Source of the DNA: Opisthocomus hoazin
Taxonomy: Eukaryota > Chordata > Aves > Opisthocomiformes > Opisthocomidae
NCBI RefSeq assembly: GCF_030867145.1
Contig: NC_134428.1
Span: 1,054,001-1,118,000, forward strand
Reading direction: 5' to 3'
Length of the DNA: 64,000 bases
Part shown: positions 14,792-27,395 of the stretch, piece after piece
Numbering within the stretch: position 1 is the first letter of the stretch
How the letters are laid out: each line of letters opens with the position of its first letter
Notes under the pieces: generated by a model
What the model was told of the DNA's origin: nothing
The model's database searches: none
The model's input: only the letters and a program-made list of their open reading frames with translations
Made by a program: the position numbers and the translations under genes

Positions 14792-15844
14792 TCTCCCCCT
14801 TTTTTGTTTAGCCAGACGCTGTTGATGATAAGAGCTGACATAATTCGGCCTTCAGCTTGCTACCACTTTCTCAGAGGCCCACGCAAACTACAATACTAGA
14901 AACAGACATAAGAACACAAATGCCAATTGAAGACATAGAGATGTGAAGTGCATACCATAACCTGATGGGTGTAAAGAAAGATCAAATAAACTTTAGAATG
15001 ATACATCTTGATGGCAAATCTGTTACCTAACATACGGGTGTAGATTGATTTACTTGCATCCAATTTTCTTCCTGTGTGGACGGTGGGACCCAAGCACCGC
15101 CTGACCACAACGTATCATTATTGCCAATTGGAGGGGATGCAACCCACTGTGTCAGGCGTCGAAATAAAAGTGGATCAATGATATAAGTTCAGTAAATTTG
15201 CACTTGGGTTATAGGCATACTCATCACACGTGCAAACATCCATAACAGTTAGTATTTGCTATTCATATTAATCACCCAGGCTAAAATCAATATATCTAAG
15301 GCTATAACTCATTAACTATACACAATCCCTGCAGAACTCACCAAACCAAAGACGCAAAGGCAGCTACTTCGTCCAGACAAATCCGTTAGATCACAGAAAC
15401 CAAATAAATCCATCAGAACACAGAAATACAAACACTATGACAGCAAACACATAAAACCACACAATCATAGTTGCGACCGCACATGCACAAGCACACCAAG
15501 TTTTCAACATAAATCTAAATATTACAAATAGACAGAGACTTACAATAATATTCAACATTTAACAGACAAATTCCCGAGCCTCCGTTTCAGGAAGAGTACT
15601 CTCTTTTTAGTTTGCTTTAGGAAGGGTACTTTCTCTCCTCCCCAGCGATATAGCCCAGTGCTGTGAAGCTTTCACTACAACTAACAGGTAAGCAACAAGA
15701 AATAATACTAGAAGTATGCCTTTACCTTATTGATGGTCCTTGCTCAGAACATCTCGGTCCAGGGATCAGAGGCTCTCCCCGAGAATCACTCGGTGCCGAC
15801 GGGAGGTCCTGCGATCCCTCGGATCGTTGAGGTTCAGGAGCAGG
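14792..15844 (-). mobile_element. ERV internal remnant (leader and pre-LTR region, minus strand)
   Basis: Read on minus, a primer-binding site (15845-15862) is followed by a leader with a splice-donor-like AAGGTAAAGG near 15720. Short decayed sequence then leads to the polypurine tract at 14792. No gag, pol or env domain can be read over more than a few residues, so most of the coding region is deleted or eroded. Confidence 0.6.
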
Positions 15845-15862
15845 GTCCCATCTGGGACGCCA
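15845..15862 (-). other. Retroviral primer-binding site (tRNA-Arg-like)
   Basis: Minus strand TGGCGTCCCAGATGGGAC starts a few bases after the LTR end. Apart from the acceptor end it matches the PBS at 27862 and resembles the complement of the 3' end of a tRNA-Arg (CCU). The tRNA assignment rests on recalled tRNA sequence. Confidence 0.55.
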
Positions 15863-15867
15863 AAATC

Positions 15868-16063
15868 TGTTACCAGAAAGCGGCAAAATAATTAACTCTC
15901 TAAAACTTAATTTTGGAGTTCTAGAAAGCAGGCATTCTTTACTGCAGTACTGGACGCATAGGGGATAGTTCTACCCAAATGCGCGTACTGAAAAGACACT
16001 ACTACTAGATATTTATGTCATGTTAACATACATAATCATTACATTTCTGAGAAGTGCTTATCA
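15868..16063 (-). mobile_element. Short LTR of the 25211/27396/39295 family
   Basis: On minus it reads TGATAAG..., then a block aligned to the U3/R part of the solo LTRs (AAATGTAATGATTATGTATG, TTAACATGACATAAATAT, GCAGTAAAGAATGCCTGC) and ends GGTAACA. Most of U3 is missing compared with the 463-bp solo LTRs. A purine run A10G6 lies just upstream (16069-16087) and a PBS just downstream. Confidence 0.65.
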
Positions 16064-16174
16064 TTTTTCTCCCCCCTTTTTTTTTTTGGTATATATATGT
16101 GATAAATGAGGTAGTCCCAAACAGGGTTTCAATTAAAGTATCCAATTTATTAGCCGAATAAAGGCAAGCAAACA

Positions 16175-16870
16175 GTGCTGGGTGTGCCAGGAGTGTCTGC
16201 TCGACCCGATCACCATGCGCCACATCGCTCACTGCCCCACGCCAAGGTGCCCGTCTCCTCCCCGGACAGCCTCACGGCGTCCCAGCCCCGGCCCCGGCCC
16301 CGGTGCAGCTGGGATCAGCTCGGGCTGCCGGTGGCCACCAGCTCTCTTCCCCGGGACCAGGGACTGGACACACGGGGTGAGCCCACAGCCCCCGGACCCA
16401 GGACGCGCTGAGGGCCAGTCTCTGGGAAGACCCCGCCGGCGGCAAACCGCCCTCGGCCGCAGCACCCAGCGGCCGGCTCAGCTCCCAGGAGGCCGCCGGC
16501 ACCAGGCACCGAGCTGTGGCCCAGCGCGGTCCATGCCCGCCCTGTCCCATGGTGAACTACGACTCCCGGCATGACCCGTGGCGGTGCCGGGTCACGTGGC
16601 TGCCCGCTCCACGCCGGTGCCTGAGCTCTGCCGGCCGGGGGGCTGCCGGCTCTGAGTGGCGCGTGCCGGGCTCGGGCCGCACCCCATACTGAGCACGAGC
16701 GTCGGCGGGCCGCTGGGCCTGCCCGGGCAGCAGCGCCATGGAGCCACGGGGCCGGGGCCTGCCGTGGGTTCCGGTGCTGCTGGTCTGGTGTAGAGCGGCC
16801 GCCGCCCCCCTCCCAGCTTCGTCCTGGTGCTGGCGGAGGCACTTGGGCTTCGGGCTGCTTGCTTGTCTTG
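16175..16870. promoter_or_regulatory. GC-rich CpG-island-like segment with promoter motif
   Basis: A sharp rise in GC and CpG after AT-rich ERV DNA. At 16556-16574 the sequence ACTACGACTCCCGGCATG fits the ZNF143/STAF promoter element (ACTACRRYTCCCRGNATGC class). An E-box CACGTG lies near 16594. This looks like the core promoter of a housekeeping-type gene, but no downstream gene body survives before the satellite at 17181. Confidence 0.45.
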
Positions 16871-16887
16871 CCACTTCAAACTTCTAA
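16738..16887 (+). CDS. Small ORF with signal-peptide-like N-terminus (possible orphan first exon)
   Basis: ATG at 16738 in strong context (CAGCGCCATGG) opens a 49-codon frame starting MEPRGRGLPWVPVLLVWC: basic start, hydrophobic stretch and Ala-rich region, as in a secretory signal peptide. It lies about 165 bp downstream of the ZNF143-like motif in the GC island. The last third overlaps the first 138-bp direct repeat. It may be the remnant of a first exon whose gene was cut away when satellite moved in, or chance in GC-rich DNA. No family is recognised. Confidence 0.25.
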   Translation: MEPRGRGLPWVPVLLVWCRAAAAPLPASSWCWRRHLGFGLLACLATSNF

Positions 16888-17180
16888 CGTAGCTTTGGGG
16901 GTCCGTGCAGGGTGCCTCCGTCAGCCCTGATCCCAAAATGCGAAAGTCTGAAGACAGCTTGCAGCCAGAAAGAGCTAGCCTGGAAAGCTGTTGCTCAGCC
17001 TCATCTGCCCATGGCACTGCTCGCACAGAGGCACAGAGACTGGGGCTGCTTGCTTGTCTTGCCCCCTCAAACTTCAAACTTAAATTTGGGTGTCCATGCT
17101 GGTCGTCTGCGGCAGCCTTGCTCCCAAAATGTGAACGTCCGCAGATAGCTCGCAGGCAGAAAGAGCTAGCCTGGAAAGCG
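16852..17180. repeat. Pair of 138-bp direct repeats at the satellite border
   Basis: 16852-16989 and 17043-17180 share GGGCTGCTTGCTTGTCTTGC at the start and AAAGAGCTAGCCTGGAAAGC at the end, with clear similarity throughout, separated by 53 bp. The second copy runs directly into the satellite (GTGCGCACAAAGATGCC). Confidence 0.85.
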
Positions 17181-20100
17181 TGCGCACAAAGATGCCAGGT
17201 GGTCTCTATAACGCCATGTGCTCACTCAGATAAATGCCAGATGCCCACCAACATGTCAGGTGGCCACCAAATAGTCATGTGCCCAGGAAAATGAACACTG
17301 GGTGCCCAGCAAGACGCCAGGTGCCCACCAAAATGCAACATGCCCACCATAAGAAAGGCTTGGTCCTTACCAAATGTTGGTGCTCTCCAAAATACAGGCT
17401 GGGTGCCCACAAAAATGCCAGGTGGCACCCAAAATGCTAGGTGCCTACCAAAAGAAACGCTGGGTGCCCACAAAGAGGCCAGGTGACAACAAAAAAGCCA
17501 TGTGTCAACCAACTAAAGTCTGGTTGCCTGTCAAGATGCCAGGTGGGCACAAAAAGAAACGCTGGGTGCCCACCAAGATGCCAGGTGGCCACCGAAAAAA
17601 TGCCACGTGCCCAGCAAGATGACACCTGGCCAGCAAAAGAAATGCCAGCTGCCTACCAAAAGAAATACTGCGTGCCCACCAAAATGCCATGTGGCCACCA
17701 AAACACCAGATGCCCACATGAAAAAGCGATTGGTGGCCAGCAAACACAATGCCAGGTGCCCACCAAAACAAACGGTGGGTGCCAACCAAGAAGCCAGGTG
17801 GCCAACAAAATAAAAGCTGGCTGCATACCAAGATGCCAGCTGGCCACCAAAAGAAACGCTGGGTGCCCATCAATATTCCAGGTGGCAATCAATACGCCAG
17901 GTGCCCACGAAAAGAAATACCAGGTGGCCACCAAAACACCACGTGCTCACCAAAACCAATGCTGGGTGCGCACAAAGATGCCAGATGGACACCAAAAAGC
18001 CATGTGCTCAGGAAAATAAATGCTGGGTGCCCACCAAGATTCCAGGTGCCCACAAAAATGTCACATGCCCACCAAAAAAAACACTGGGTGCCCATGAAGA
18101 TGCCGGGTGCCCAAAGAAATTCCACTTGCCCACCGAAAGAAACGCTGTGTGCCCACAAAGATGCCAGGTGGCCACCAAAACAAATGCCAGCTGCCCAACA
18201 AAATGCCACGTGCCAACCAAAATCAATGCCACGTGCTCACCAAAAGAAAACCTGGGTGCCACCAAAACACCATGTGGCCACCAAAACACCACATGCCTAC
18301 AAGAATAGACGATGAGTGCCCAGCAAACGAAATGCCAAGTGCCCAACAAAACGCCAGGTGCCCACCAATAGAAATGGTGAGTGCAAACCACGATGGCTGG
18401 TGTCCACCAAAATAAATGCTGGCTGCGCACCGAGACGCCAGGTGGTCACAAAAATACCACGTGCCCACCAAAACTAGTGCCGAGTGCCCACCAAGATGCC
18501 AGGTGGCCACCAAAATGCCTTGTGGCCACCAAAAGAAGTGCCAGGTGCCCACCAAGATGTTGCGTGCCCACCAAAAGGAACACCGATAGGTCACGAAGAT
18601 GCCAGGTGACCACCAAAATGCCATCTGCCTGCCAAGAGAAACACCGGGTGCCCACCAAGATGCTATGTGCCCACCAAAAGAAACGCTGGGTGCCCACCAA
18701 GATGCTGGGTGCTCACCAAAATAAAGCTGGGTGCCCACCAAGATGCCAGGTGACCACCAAAATGCCATGTGTCTGCCAAGAGAAACACCGCGTGCACACC
18801 AAGATGCCATGTGCCCACCAAAAGAAATGCTGGGGGCCCACCAAAATAAAGCTTGATGTCCACCAAGATGCCAGGTGACCACAAGAACAACATGTGCCCA
18901 CAAAAATAAATGGTGCGTCCCTATGAAGATGCCAGATGACCACCACAAGATGTGCAGGCTGCCCACCAAGATGCCAGGTGGCCACCAAAACACCAGGTGT
19001 AAATTAAAAGAAACTCGAGGTGCCCACCAAGATGACAGCTGGCAACCAAAACACAACGTGCCCAGCAAAAGAAATGCCAGGTGCCTACCAAGATTGCAGG
19101 TGGCCACCAAAATAACACATGGCCACGAAAAGAAACGCTGTCTGCCCACCAAGATGAATGCCACGTGCTTAGCAACAGAAAAACTGGTTGTCAACCAAAG
19201 GACCACGTGCCCACCAAAAGAAATGCTGGGTACCCACCAAGATGCTGGGGGCCAATGAAAAGAAATGCTGGGTGCTTGCAAAGATGCTAGGTGGCCACCT
19301 AAGTGCTTGGTGGTGACCCAGAAAAATACCGGGTGCCCACCAAGACGGCAGCTGGCAACCAGAATAAACACCAGGTGTCCACCAAGAGCCCAGGTGGCCA
19401 GCAAAAACCAGGTGCCCACCGAAAGGAAATCTGGGTGCCCACCAAGATGCAAGGTGCCCGCCAAAATGCCACGTGGCCAGCAAAAGAAACACCGGGTTAC
19501 TAAGAAGTAGCCAGGTGCCCCCCAAGATGCCAGGTGCCTACCAAAAGTGGCAGCGGATGTCCACTATGATGCCAGGTGGCCACAAAAATGCCCCATGCAC
19601 ACCAAAAGAATTGCCAGGTGCCCAGCAATCAAAAACCTGGGTGCCCACCATGATTAATGCCACATGCCCACCAAATAAGACACTGGGTACCCACCAAAAG
19701 ACCACGTGACCAGCAAAATAAATGCTGCGTGTCCAACAAGATGTCAGCTTGTCACCAAAACGCCACGTACCCACCAAAAATATCACAGGGTGCCCACCAA
19801 TATTCCAGGTGGCACCCAAAATGCCAGGTGGCCACCAAGAGAAACGCCGGCAGCCCACCAAAGTAAATGCCACGTGGCCATCAAAATAAATGCTGGTTGC
19901 CTATCAAGATGGCAGTTGGCCCCGACAACGCGACATGCACAAGAAAAAAAATGCTGGGTTCCCACTGAGATGTCAGGTGCCCACCGAAGGAAATGCTGGG
20001 TGGTTAAGGAGATGCCAGGTGGCCACCTGGTGAAAAACTCGGCGTAAGCATTTAGGTGGCCATCAAGATAAAGACTAGGTGCCCACCAAGATGCCAGCTG

Positions 20101-23100
20101 GCCACCAAAAGAAAAGCTTGCTGCTCATCAGTATTCCAGGTGGCAACCAATACGCCAGGGGCCCATGAAAGGAAATGCCAGGTGGCCACCTAAACACCAT
20201 GTGGCCACCAAAACTAATGCTGCATGCTCACAAAGATGCCAGGTGGTCCCTATAACTCCATGTGCTCACTCAGATAAATGCCAGATGCCCACCAAGATGT
20301 CAGGTGGCCACCAAATAGTCATGTGCCCAGGAAAATAAACACTGGGTACCCACCGAGATGTCACGTGCCCACCAAAGTAAATTCTGGGTCCTTACCAAAT
20401 GTTGGTGCTCTCCAAAATACATGCTGGGTGCCCAGCAAGATGCCAGGTGGCACTCAAAATCACGGGTGCCCACCAAAAGATACACTGGGTGCCCATGAAG
20501 ATGCTGGGTGCCCATCTAAATGTCACATGCCCACCAGAAGAAACGCTGGGTGCCCACATAGATGCCAGGTGACCACGAAAAAGCCATGTGTCCACCAAAT
20601 AAATGCTGGTTGCGTGTCAAGATGGCAGGTGGGTACCAAAAGAAATGCCACGTGCCCAGCAAGATGACACCTGTCCAGCAAAAGAAATGCCAGCTGCCGA
20701 CGAAAAGAAAACCTGCGTGCACACCAAAACGCCATGTGGCCACCCAAACACCACATGCCCACAAGAATAAGCGATGGGTGCCCAGCAAACAAAATGCCAG
20801 GTGCACACCAAAAGAAACGGTGGGTGTCCATAAATATTCCAGGTGGCAATCAATACGCCAGGTGCCCACAAAAAGAAATGCCAGGTGGCCACCAAAACAC
20901 CACGTTCTCACCAAAACTAATGCTGCGTGTGCACGAAGATGCCAGATGGACACCAAAAAGCCATGTGCTCAGGAAAATAGATGCTGGGTGCCCACCAAGA
21001 TTGCAGGTGTCCACCAAAATGCCACATGCCCACCAAAAGAAACACTGGGTGCCCATGAAGATGCTGGGTGGCCAACGAAATTCCACATGCACACCGAAAG
21101 AAACTCTGTGTGCCCACAAAGATGCCAGTTGGCCACCAAAATAAATGCCAGCTGCCCACCAAAATGCCACCTGCCAACCAAAATAAATGCCACGTGCTCA
21201 CCAAAAGAAAACCTGACTGCCCACCAAATGATCATGTGGCCACCAAAACACCACATGCCCACAAGAATAAACCATGGGTGCCCAGCAAACGAAATGCCAA
21301 GTGCCCACCAAAAGAAACGGTGGGTGCCAACCAAGATGCCAGGTGGCCAACAAAATAAAAAATGGCTGCATAGCAAGATGCCAGGTGCCGACGAAAAGAA
21401 ATGCCAGCTGCCCACCAAAATGCAACGTGCCAAACAAATTAAATGCCACGTGCCCAACAAAAGAAAACCTGGCTGCCCACCAAAACACCATGTGGTCACC
21501 AAAACACCACATGCCCACATGAATAAGCGATTGGTGGAAAGCAAACGAAATGCAAGGTGCCCACCAAAAGAAACGGTGGGTGCCAACCAACATGCCAGGT
21601 GGTCAACAAAATAAATGCTGGTTGCATACCAAGATGCCAGCTGGCCACCAAAAGAAACGCTGGGTGTCCATCAATATTCCAGCTGGCAATCAATACGCCA
21701 GGTGCTCACTTCAAGAAATGCCAGGTGGCCACCAAAACACCACGTGCTGACCAAAACTAATGCTGGGTAAGCACGAAATTACCAGATGGACACCAAAAAG
21801 CCATGTGCTCAGGAAAATAAATGCTGGGTGCCCACCAAGATGCCAGGTGTTCAATAAAATGTCACATGCCCACCAAAAGAAACACTGGGTGCCCATGAAG
21901 ATGCCGGGTGGCCAAACAAATTCCACATGCACACCGAAAGAAACGCTGTGTGCCCACAAAGATGCCAGGTGGCCACCAAAACAAATGCCAGCTGCCCACC
22001 AAAATGCCACGTGCCAACCAAAATAAATGCCAGGTGCTCACCAGCAGAAAACCTGACTGCCCACCAAAACACCATGTGGCCACCAAAACACCACATGCCC
22101 ACAAGAATAAACGATGAGTGCCCAGCAAACGAAATGCCAAGTGCCCAACAAAACGCCAGGTGCCCACCAATAGAAATGGTGGGTGCCAATCACAACGGCT
22201 ACTGTTCACCAAAATAAATGCTGGCTGCGCACCGATACGCCAGGTGGCCACAAAAATAGCACGTGTCCACCAAAACTAGTGCCGAGTGCTCACGAAGATG
22301 CCATGTGCCTGCCAAGAGAAACACCGGGTGCCCACCAAGATGCCATGTGCTCACCAAAATAAAGCTGGGTGCCCACCAAGATTCCAGGTGGCCACCAAAA
22401 CACAACGTGCCCAGCAAAAGAAATGCCAGGTGCCTACCAAGATTGCAGGTGGCCACCAAAATGACACATGGCCACGAAAACAAACGCTTTCTGCCCACCA
22501 AGATGAATGCCACGTGCCTACCAACAGAAAAACTGGGTGCCAACCAAAGGACCATGTGCCCACCAAAAGAAATGCTGGGTACCCACCAAGATGCTGGGTG
22601 ACAATGAAAAGAAATGCTGGGTGCTTGCAAAGATGCTAGGTGGCCACCTAAGTGCTTGGTGGTGACCCAGAAGAATACCGGGTGCCCACCAAGACGGCAA
22701 CTGGCAACCAGAATAAACACCAGGTGTCCACCAAGAGGCCAGGTGGCCAGCAAAAACCAGGTGCCCACCGAAAGTAACTCTGGGTGCCCACCAAGATGCC
22801 AGGTGCCCGCCAAAATGCCACGTGGCCAGCAAAAGATACGCCGGGTGACTAAGAAGTAGCCAGGTGCCCCCCAAGATGCCAGGTGCCTACCAAAAGTGGC
22901 AGCGAGTTCCCACTATGATGCCAGGTGGCCACAAAAATGCCACATGCCCACCAAAAGAGACACTGGGTACCCACCAAAAAACCACGTGCCCAGAAAAATC
23001 AATGCTGGGTGCCAAACAAGATGCCAACTTCTCACCAAAAAAGTCATGCACCCACCAAAAATATCACAGGGTGCCCACCAATATTCCAGGTGGCACCCAA

Positions 23101-25210
23101 AATGCCAGGTGGCCACGAAATGAAACACTGGCAGCCCACCAAAGCAAATGCCAGGTGGCCACCAAAAGAAAGGCTGGTTGCCTATCAAGATGGCAGTTGG
23201 GCACCACAACACGACATGCCCAACAAACAAAATGCTGGGTGCCCACCGAGATGCCAGGTGGCCATCAAAATGTCATGTGGTCACCAAAACTAATGCTGCG
23301 TGCGCACAAAGATGCCAGGTGGTCTCTATAACGCCATGTGCTCACCCAGATAAATGCCAGATGCCCACCAAGATGTCAGGTGGCCACCAAATAGTCATGT
23401 GCCCAGGAAAATCAACACTGGGTGCCCAGCAAGATGCCAGGTGCCCACCAAAAGAAAGGCTGGGTCCTTACCAAATGTTGGTGCTCTCCAAAATAGATGC
23501 CAGGTGGCACCCAAAATGCCAGGTGCCCACCAAAAGATACAGTGGGTGGCCATGAAGATGCTGGGTGCCCAACTAAAAGTCACATGCCCACCAAAAGAGA
23601 CGCTGGGTGCCCACATAGATGCCAGGTGGCCACGAAAAAGCCATGTGTCCACCAAATAAAGGCTGGTTGCCTGTCAAGATGCCAGATGGCCACCAAAACA
23701 AATGCTGGGTGCCCACCAAGATCCCAGGTGGGCACCAAAAGAAATGCCACGTGGCCAGCAAGATGACAGGTGGCCACCAAAAGAAATGCCACGTGCCCAG
23801 CAAGATGACACGTTGCCAGCATAAGAAATGCCAGCTGCCCACCAAAAGAAAACCTGCGTACCCACAAAAACGCCATGTGGCCACCAAAACACCAGATGCC
23901 CACAAGAATAAGCAATGGGTGCCCAGCAAACAAAATGCCAGGTGCCCACCAAAAGAAACGGTGGGTGCCAACCAAGATGCCAGGCAGCCAACAAAATAAA
24001 AGCTGGCTGCATCGCAAAATGCCAGCTGGCCACCAAAAGAAACGCTGGGTGCCCATCAATATTCCAGGTGGCAATCAATACGCCAGCTGCTCACGAAAAG
24101 AAATGCCAGGTGGCCACCAAAACACCACGTGCACACCAAAACTAATGTTGGGTTCGCACAAAGAGCCCATATGGACACTAAAAAGACATGTGCTCAGGAA
24201 AATAAATGCTGGGTGCCCACCAAGATGCCAGGTGCTCACAAAAATGCCACATGCCCACCAAAAGAAACACTGTGTGCCCATGAAGATGCTGGGTGGCCAA
24301 AGAAATTCCACTAGCCCACCGAAAGAAACGCTGTGTGCCCACAAAGAAGCCAGGTGGCCACCAAAAGAAATGCCAGCTGCCCACCAAAATGCCACGTGCC
24401 AACCAAAACAACTGCCATGTGCTCACCAAAAGAAAACCTGGGTGCCCACCAAAACACCATGTGGCCACCAAAACACCACATGCCCACAAGAATAAACGAT
24501 GGGTGCCCACCAAACAAAATGCCAAGCGCCCAACAAAACGCCAGGTGCCCACCAATAGAAATGGTGGGTGCCAACCACGATGGCTGATGTCCACCAAAAA
24601 AAATGCTGGCTGCGCACTGAGACACCAGGTGGCCACAAAAACACCAAGTGCCCACCAAAACTAGTGCCGAGTGCCCACCAAGATGCCAGGTGGCCACCAA
24701 AATGCTATGTGGCCACCAAAAGAACTGCCAGGTGCCCACCAAGATGCTGCGTGCCCACCAAAAGGAACACCGGCTGGTCAACAGGGTGCCAGGAGACCTC
24801 CAAAATGCCATGTTCCTGCCAAGAGAAACACCGGGTGCCCACCAAGATGTCATGTGCCCACTAAAATAAATGCTGGGTGCCCACCAAGATGCTGGGTGCT
24901 CACCAAAATAAAGCTGGGTGCACACCAAGATGCCAGGTGACCACAAGAACACCATGTCCCCACAAAAATATATAGTGCATCCCTATGAAGATGCCAGATG
25001 GCCACCACAAGGAGTGCTGGGTGCCCACCAAGATACCAGGTGGCCACCAAAACACAAGATGCCCAGAAAAAAAAAGCCAGGTGCCTACCAAGATTGCAAG
25101 TGGCCACAAAAATGACACACGGACACGAAAGAAACACTGTGTGCCCAACAATACGAATGCCATGTGCCTACCAACAGAAAAACTGGGTGCCAACCAAAGG
25201 ACCATGTGCC
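17181..25210 (+). repeat. 42-bp satellite array, block 2
   Basis: About 8 kb of the same satellite as 1-1497, all in one orientation. Non-canonical marker segments repeat at kilobase intervals: AAATAGTCATGTGCCCAGG at about 17271, 20312 and 23391, and CAAATGTTGGTGCTCTCC near 17373, 20397 and 23473. The array is therefore organised in higher-order units of about 3.0-3.1 kb here. Long open frames on both strands (up to 413 codons) follow from the 14-codon period and are not taken as genes. Confidence 0.93.
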
Positions 25211-25674
25211 TGATAACTGTAAATGTAACAAATGTAACATGTAGGGGATGTTATCACTTCAGGTGGTCAGAAACAAGTCTTGGTTCTTTGTGAATAATTC
25301 GGACGGTTGCAAGACAACGGTCTCCTTAATAATCCCTTTAGGCGCCTGGGCCTTGGGAGAACAGTTATGCAAACTACAGAGATAAGGAGGCTGCAGGATA
25401 ATCTGAAGACCCCTGCTGAGAGACGCCAAACAAACATGTGCGATGGACATTACCATATATTAATGAGTTCTCGGAAAAGCCATTACTATGATAAACATTT
25501 CTTGGAAATGTAATGAATATGTATGTTAACATAGCATAAATACCTAGTAACTGTGTCTCTTTGGTGCACACGTTTGGAGGAGAGATCCCCCGTGTGCCCG
25601 GCGCCGCAATAAAGAATACCTGCTTAATAGTCTGCCGACTATTGAGTCTTCAATTCCGGCTTTTCACGGCATCA
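25211..25674 (+). mobile_element. Solo LTR inserted in satellite (LTR family A)
   Basis: 464 bp starting TGATAACTGTAAATG and ending CGGCATCA, with the polyadenylation signal in GCAATAAAGAATACCTGC. Satellite flanks both sides. It is nearly identical to 39295-39757 and more diverged from the proviral 5' LTR at 27396. No clean target-site duplication is visible. Confidence 0.88.
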
Positions 25675-27395
25675 ATACCAGGTGGCCACCAAAACACCAG
25701 GTGTAAATTAGAAGAATCTCGAGGTGCCCACCAAGGTGCCAGGTGGCCACCAAATAAAATACTGGGTGGTGAAGGTAATACCAGGACGCCACCTGGTGAA
25801 ACACTCGGGGTAAGCATTTAGGTGGCCATCAAGATAAAGTCTAGGTGCCCACCAAGATGCCAGCTGGCCACCAAATTAAAGGCTTGCTGCTCATCAGTAT
25901 TCCAGGTGGCAACCAATACGCCAGGGGCCCACGAAAGGAAATGCCAGGTGGCCACCAAAACACAATGTGGCCACCAAAACTAATGCTGCGTGCTCACAAA
26001 GATGCCAGGTGGTCCCTATAACTCCATGTGCTCACTCAGATAAATGCAAGATGCCCACCAAGATGTCAGGTGGCCACCAAATAGTCATGTGCACAGGAAA
26101 ATAAACACTGGGTACCCACCGAGATGTCACGTGCCCACCAAAGTAAATTCTGGGTCCTTACCAAATGTTGGTGCTCTCCAAAATACATGCTGGGTGCCCA
26201 GCAAGATGCCAGGTGGCACTCAAAATGCCACATGCCCACCAAAAGATACAATGGGTGCCCAGCAAGATGCTGGGTGGCAAACTAGATGTCACATACCCAG
26301 CAAAATAAACAGTGTGTGCGCACATAGATGCCAGGTGGCCACGAAAAAGCCATGTGTCCACCAAATAAAGGCTGGTTGCCTGTCAAGATGCTATGTGGGC
26401 ATCAAAAGAAACGCTGGGTGCCCACCAAGATGCCAGGTGTCCACCAAAAGAAATTGCACGTGCCCATCAAGATGACACGTGGCCAGCAAAAGACATGTCA
26501 GCTGCCCACCAAAAGAAATCCTGCATGCCCACAAAAACGCCATGTGGCCACCAAAACACCACATGCCCACAAGAATAAGCGATGGGTGCCCAGCAAACAA
26601 AATGCCAGGTGCCCACCAAAAGAAACGGTGGGTGCCAACCAAGATGCCAGGTGGCCAGCAAAATAAAAGCTGGCTGCATAGCAAGATGCCAGGTGCCCAC
26701 GAAAAGAAATGCCAGCTGCCCACCAAAATGCAACCTGCCAACCAAAATAAATGCCACGTGCCCAACAAAAGAAAACCTGGCTGCCCACCAAAACACCATG
26801 TGGCCACCAAAACACCACATGGCGACTAAAACATCACATGCCCTCAAGAATAAATGATGGGTGCCCAGCAAACGAAATGCCAAGTGCCAAACAAAATGCC
26901 AGGTTCCCACCAATAGAAATGGTGGGTGCCAACCATGATGGCTGGTGTCCACCAAAATAAACGCTGGCTGCGCACCGAGACGCCAGGTGGCCACAAAAAT
27001 ACCACGTGCCCACCAAAACTAGTGCCGAGTGCCCACCAAGATGCCAGGTGGCCACCAAAATGCCATGTGGCCACCAAAAGAAGTGCCAGGTGCCCACCAA
27101 GATGCTGCGTGCCCACCAAAAGGAACACCGGCTGCTCACCAAGATGCCAGGTGACCACCAAAATGCCATGTGTCTGCCAAGAGAAACACCGGGTGCCCAC
27201 CAAGACGCCATGTGCCCACACAAAAGAAATGCTGGGTGCCCAACAAGATGCAGGGTGCTCAGCAAAATAAAGCTGGGTGCCCACCAAGATGCCAGGTGAC
27301 CACAAGAACACCATGTGCCCAACAAAATAAATTTTGCCTCCCTATGAAGATGCCAGATGGACACCACAAGAAGTGCTGGGTGCCCACCAAGATAC
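25675..27395 (+). repeat. 42-bp satellite array, block 3
   Basis: Continuation of the satellite after the solo LTR. The higher-order marker AAATAGTCATGTG recurs near 26085. The part 26750-27000 is very similar to 290-540 of block 1, showing that distant blocks share higher-order units. Confidence 0.92.

Noticed and set aside
17181..27395. CRISPR-like repeat array
   Set aside because: Repeats are directly adjacent and degenerate with no unique spacers, in a vertebrate genome; this is satellite DNA.
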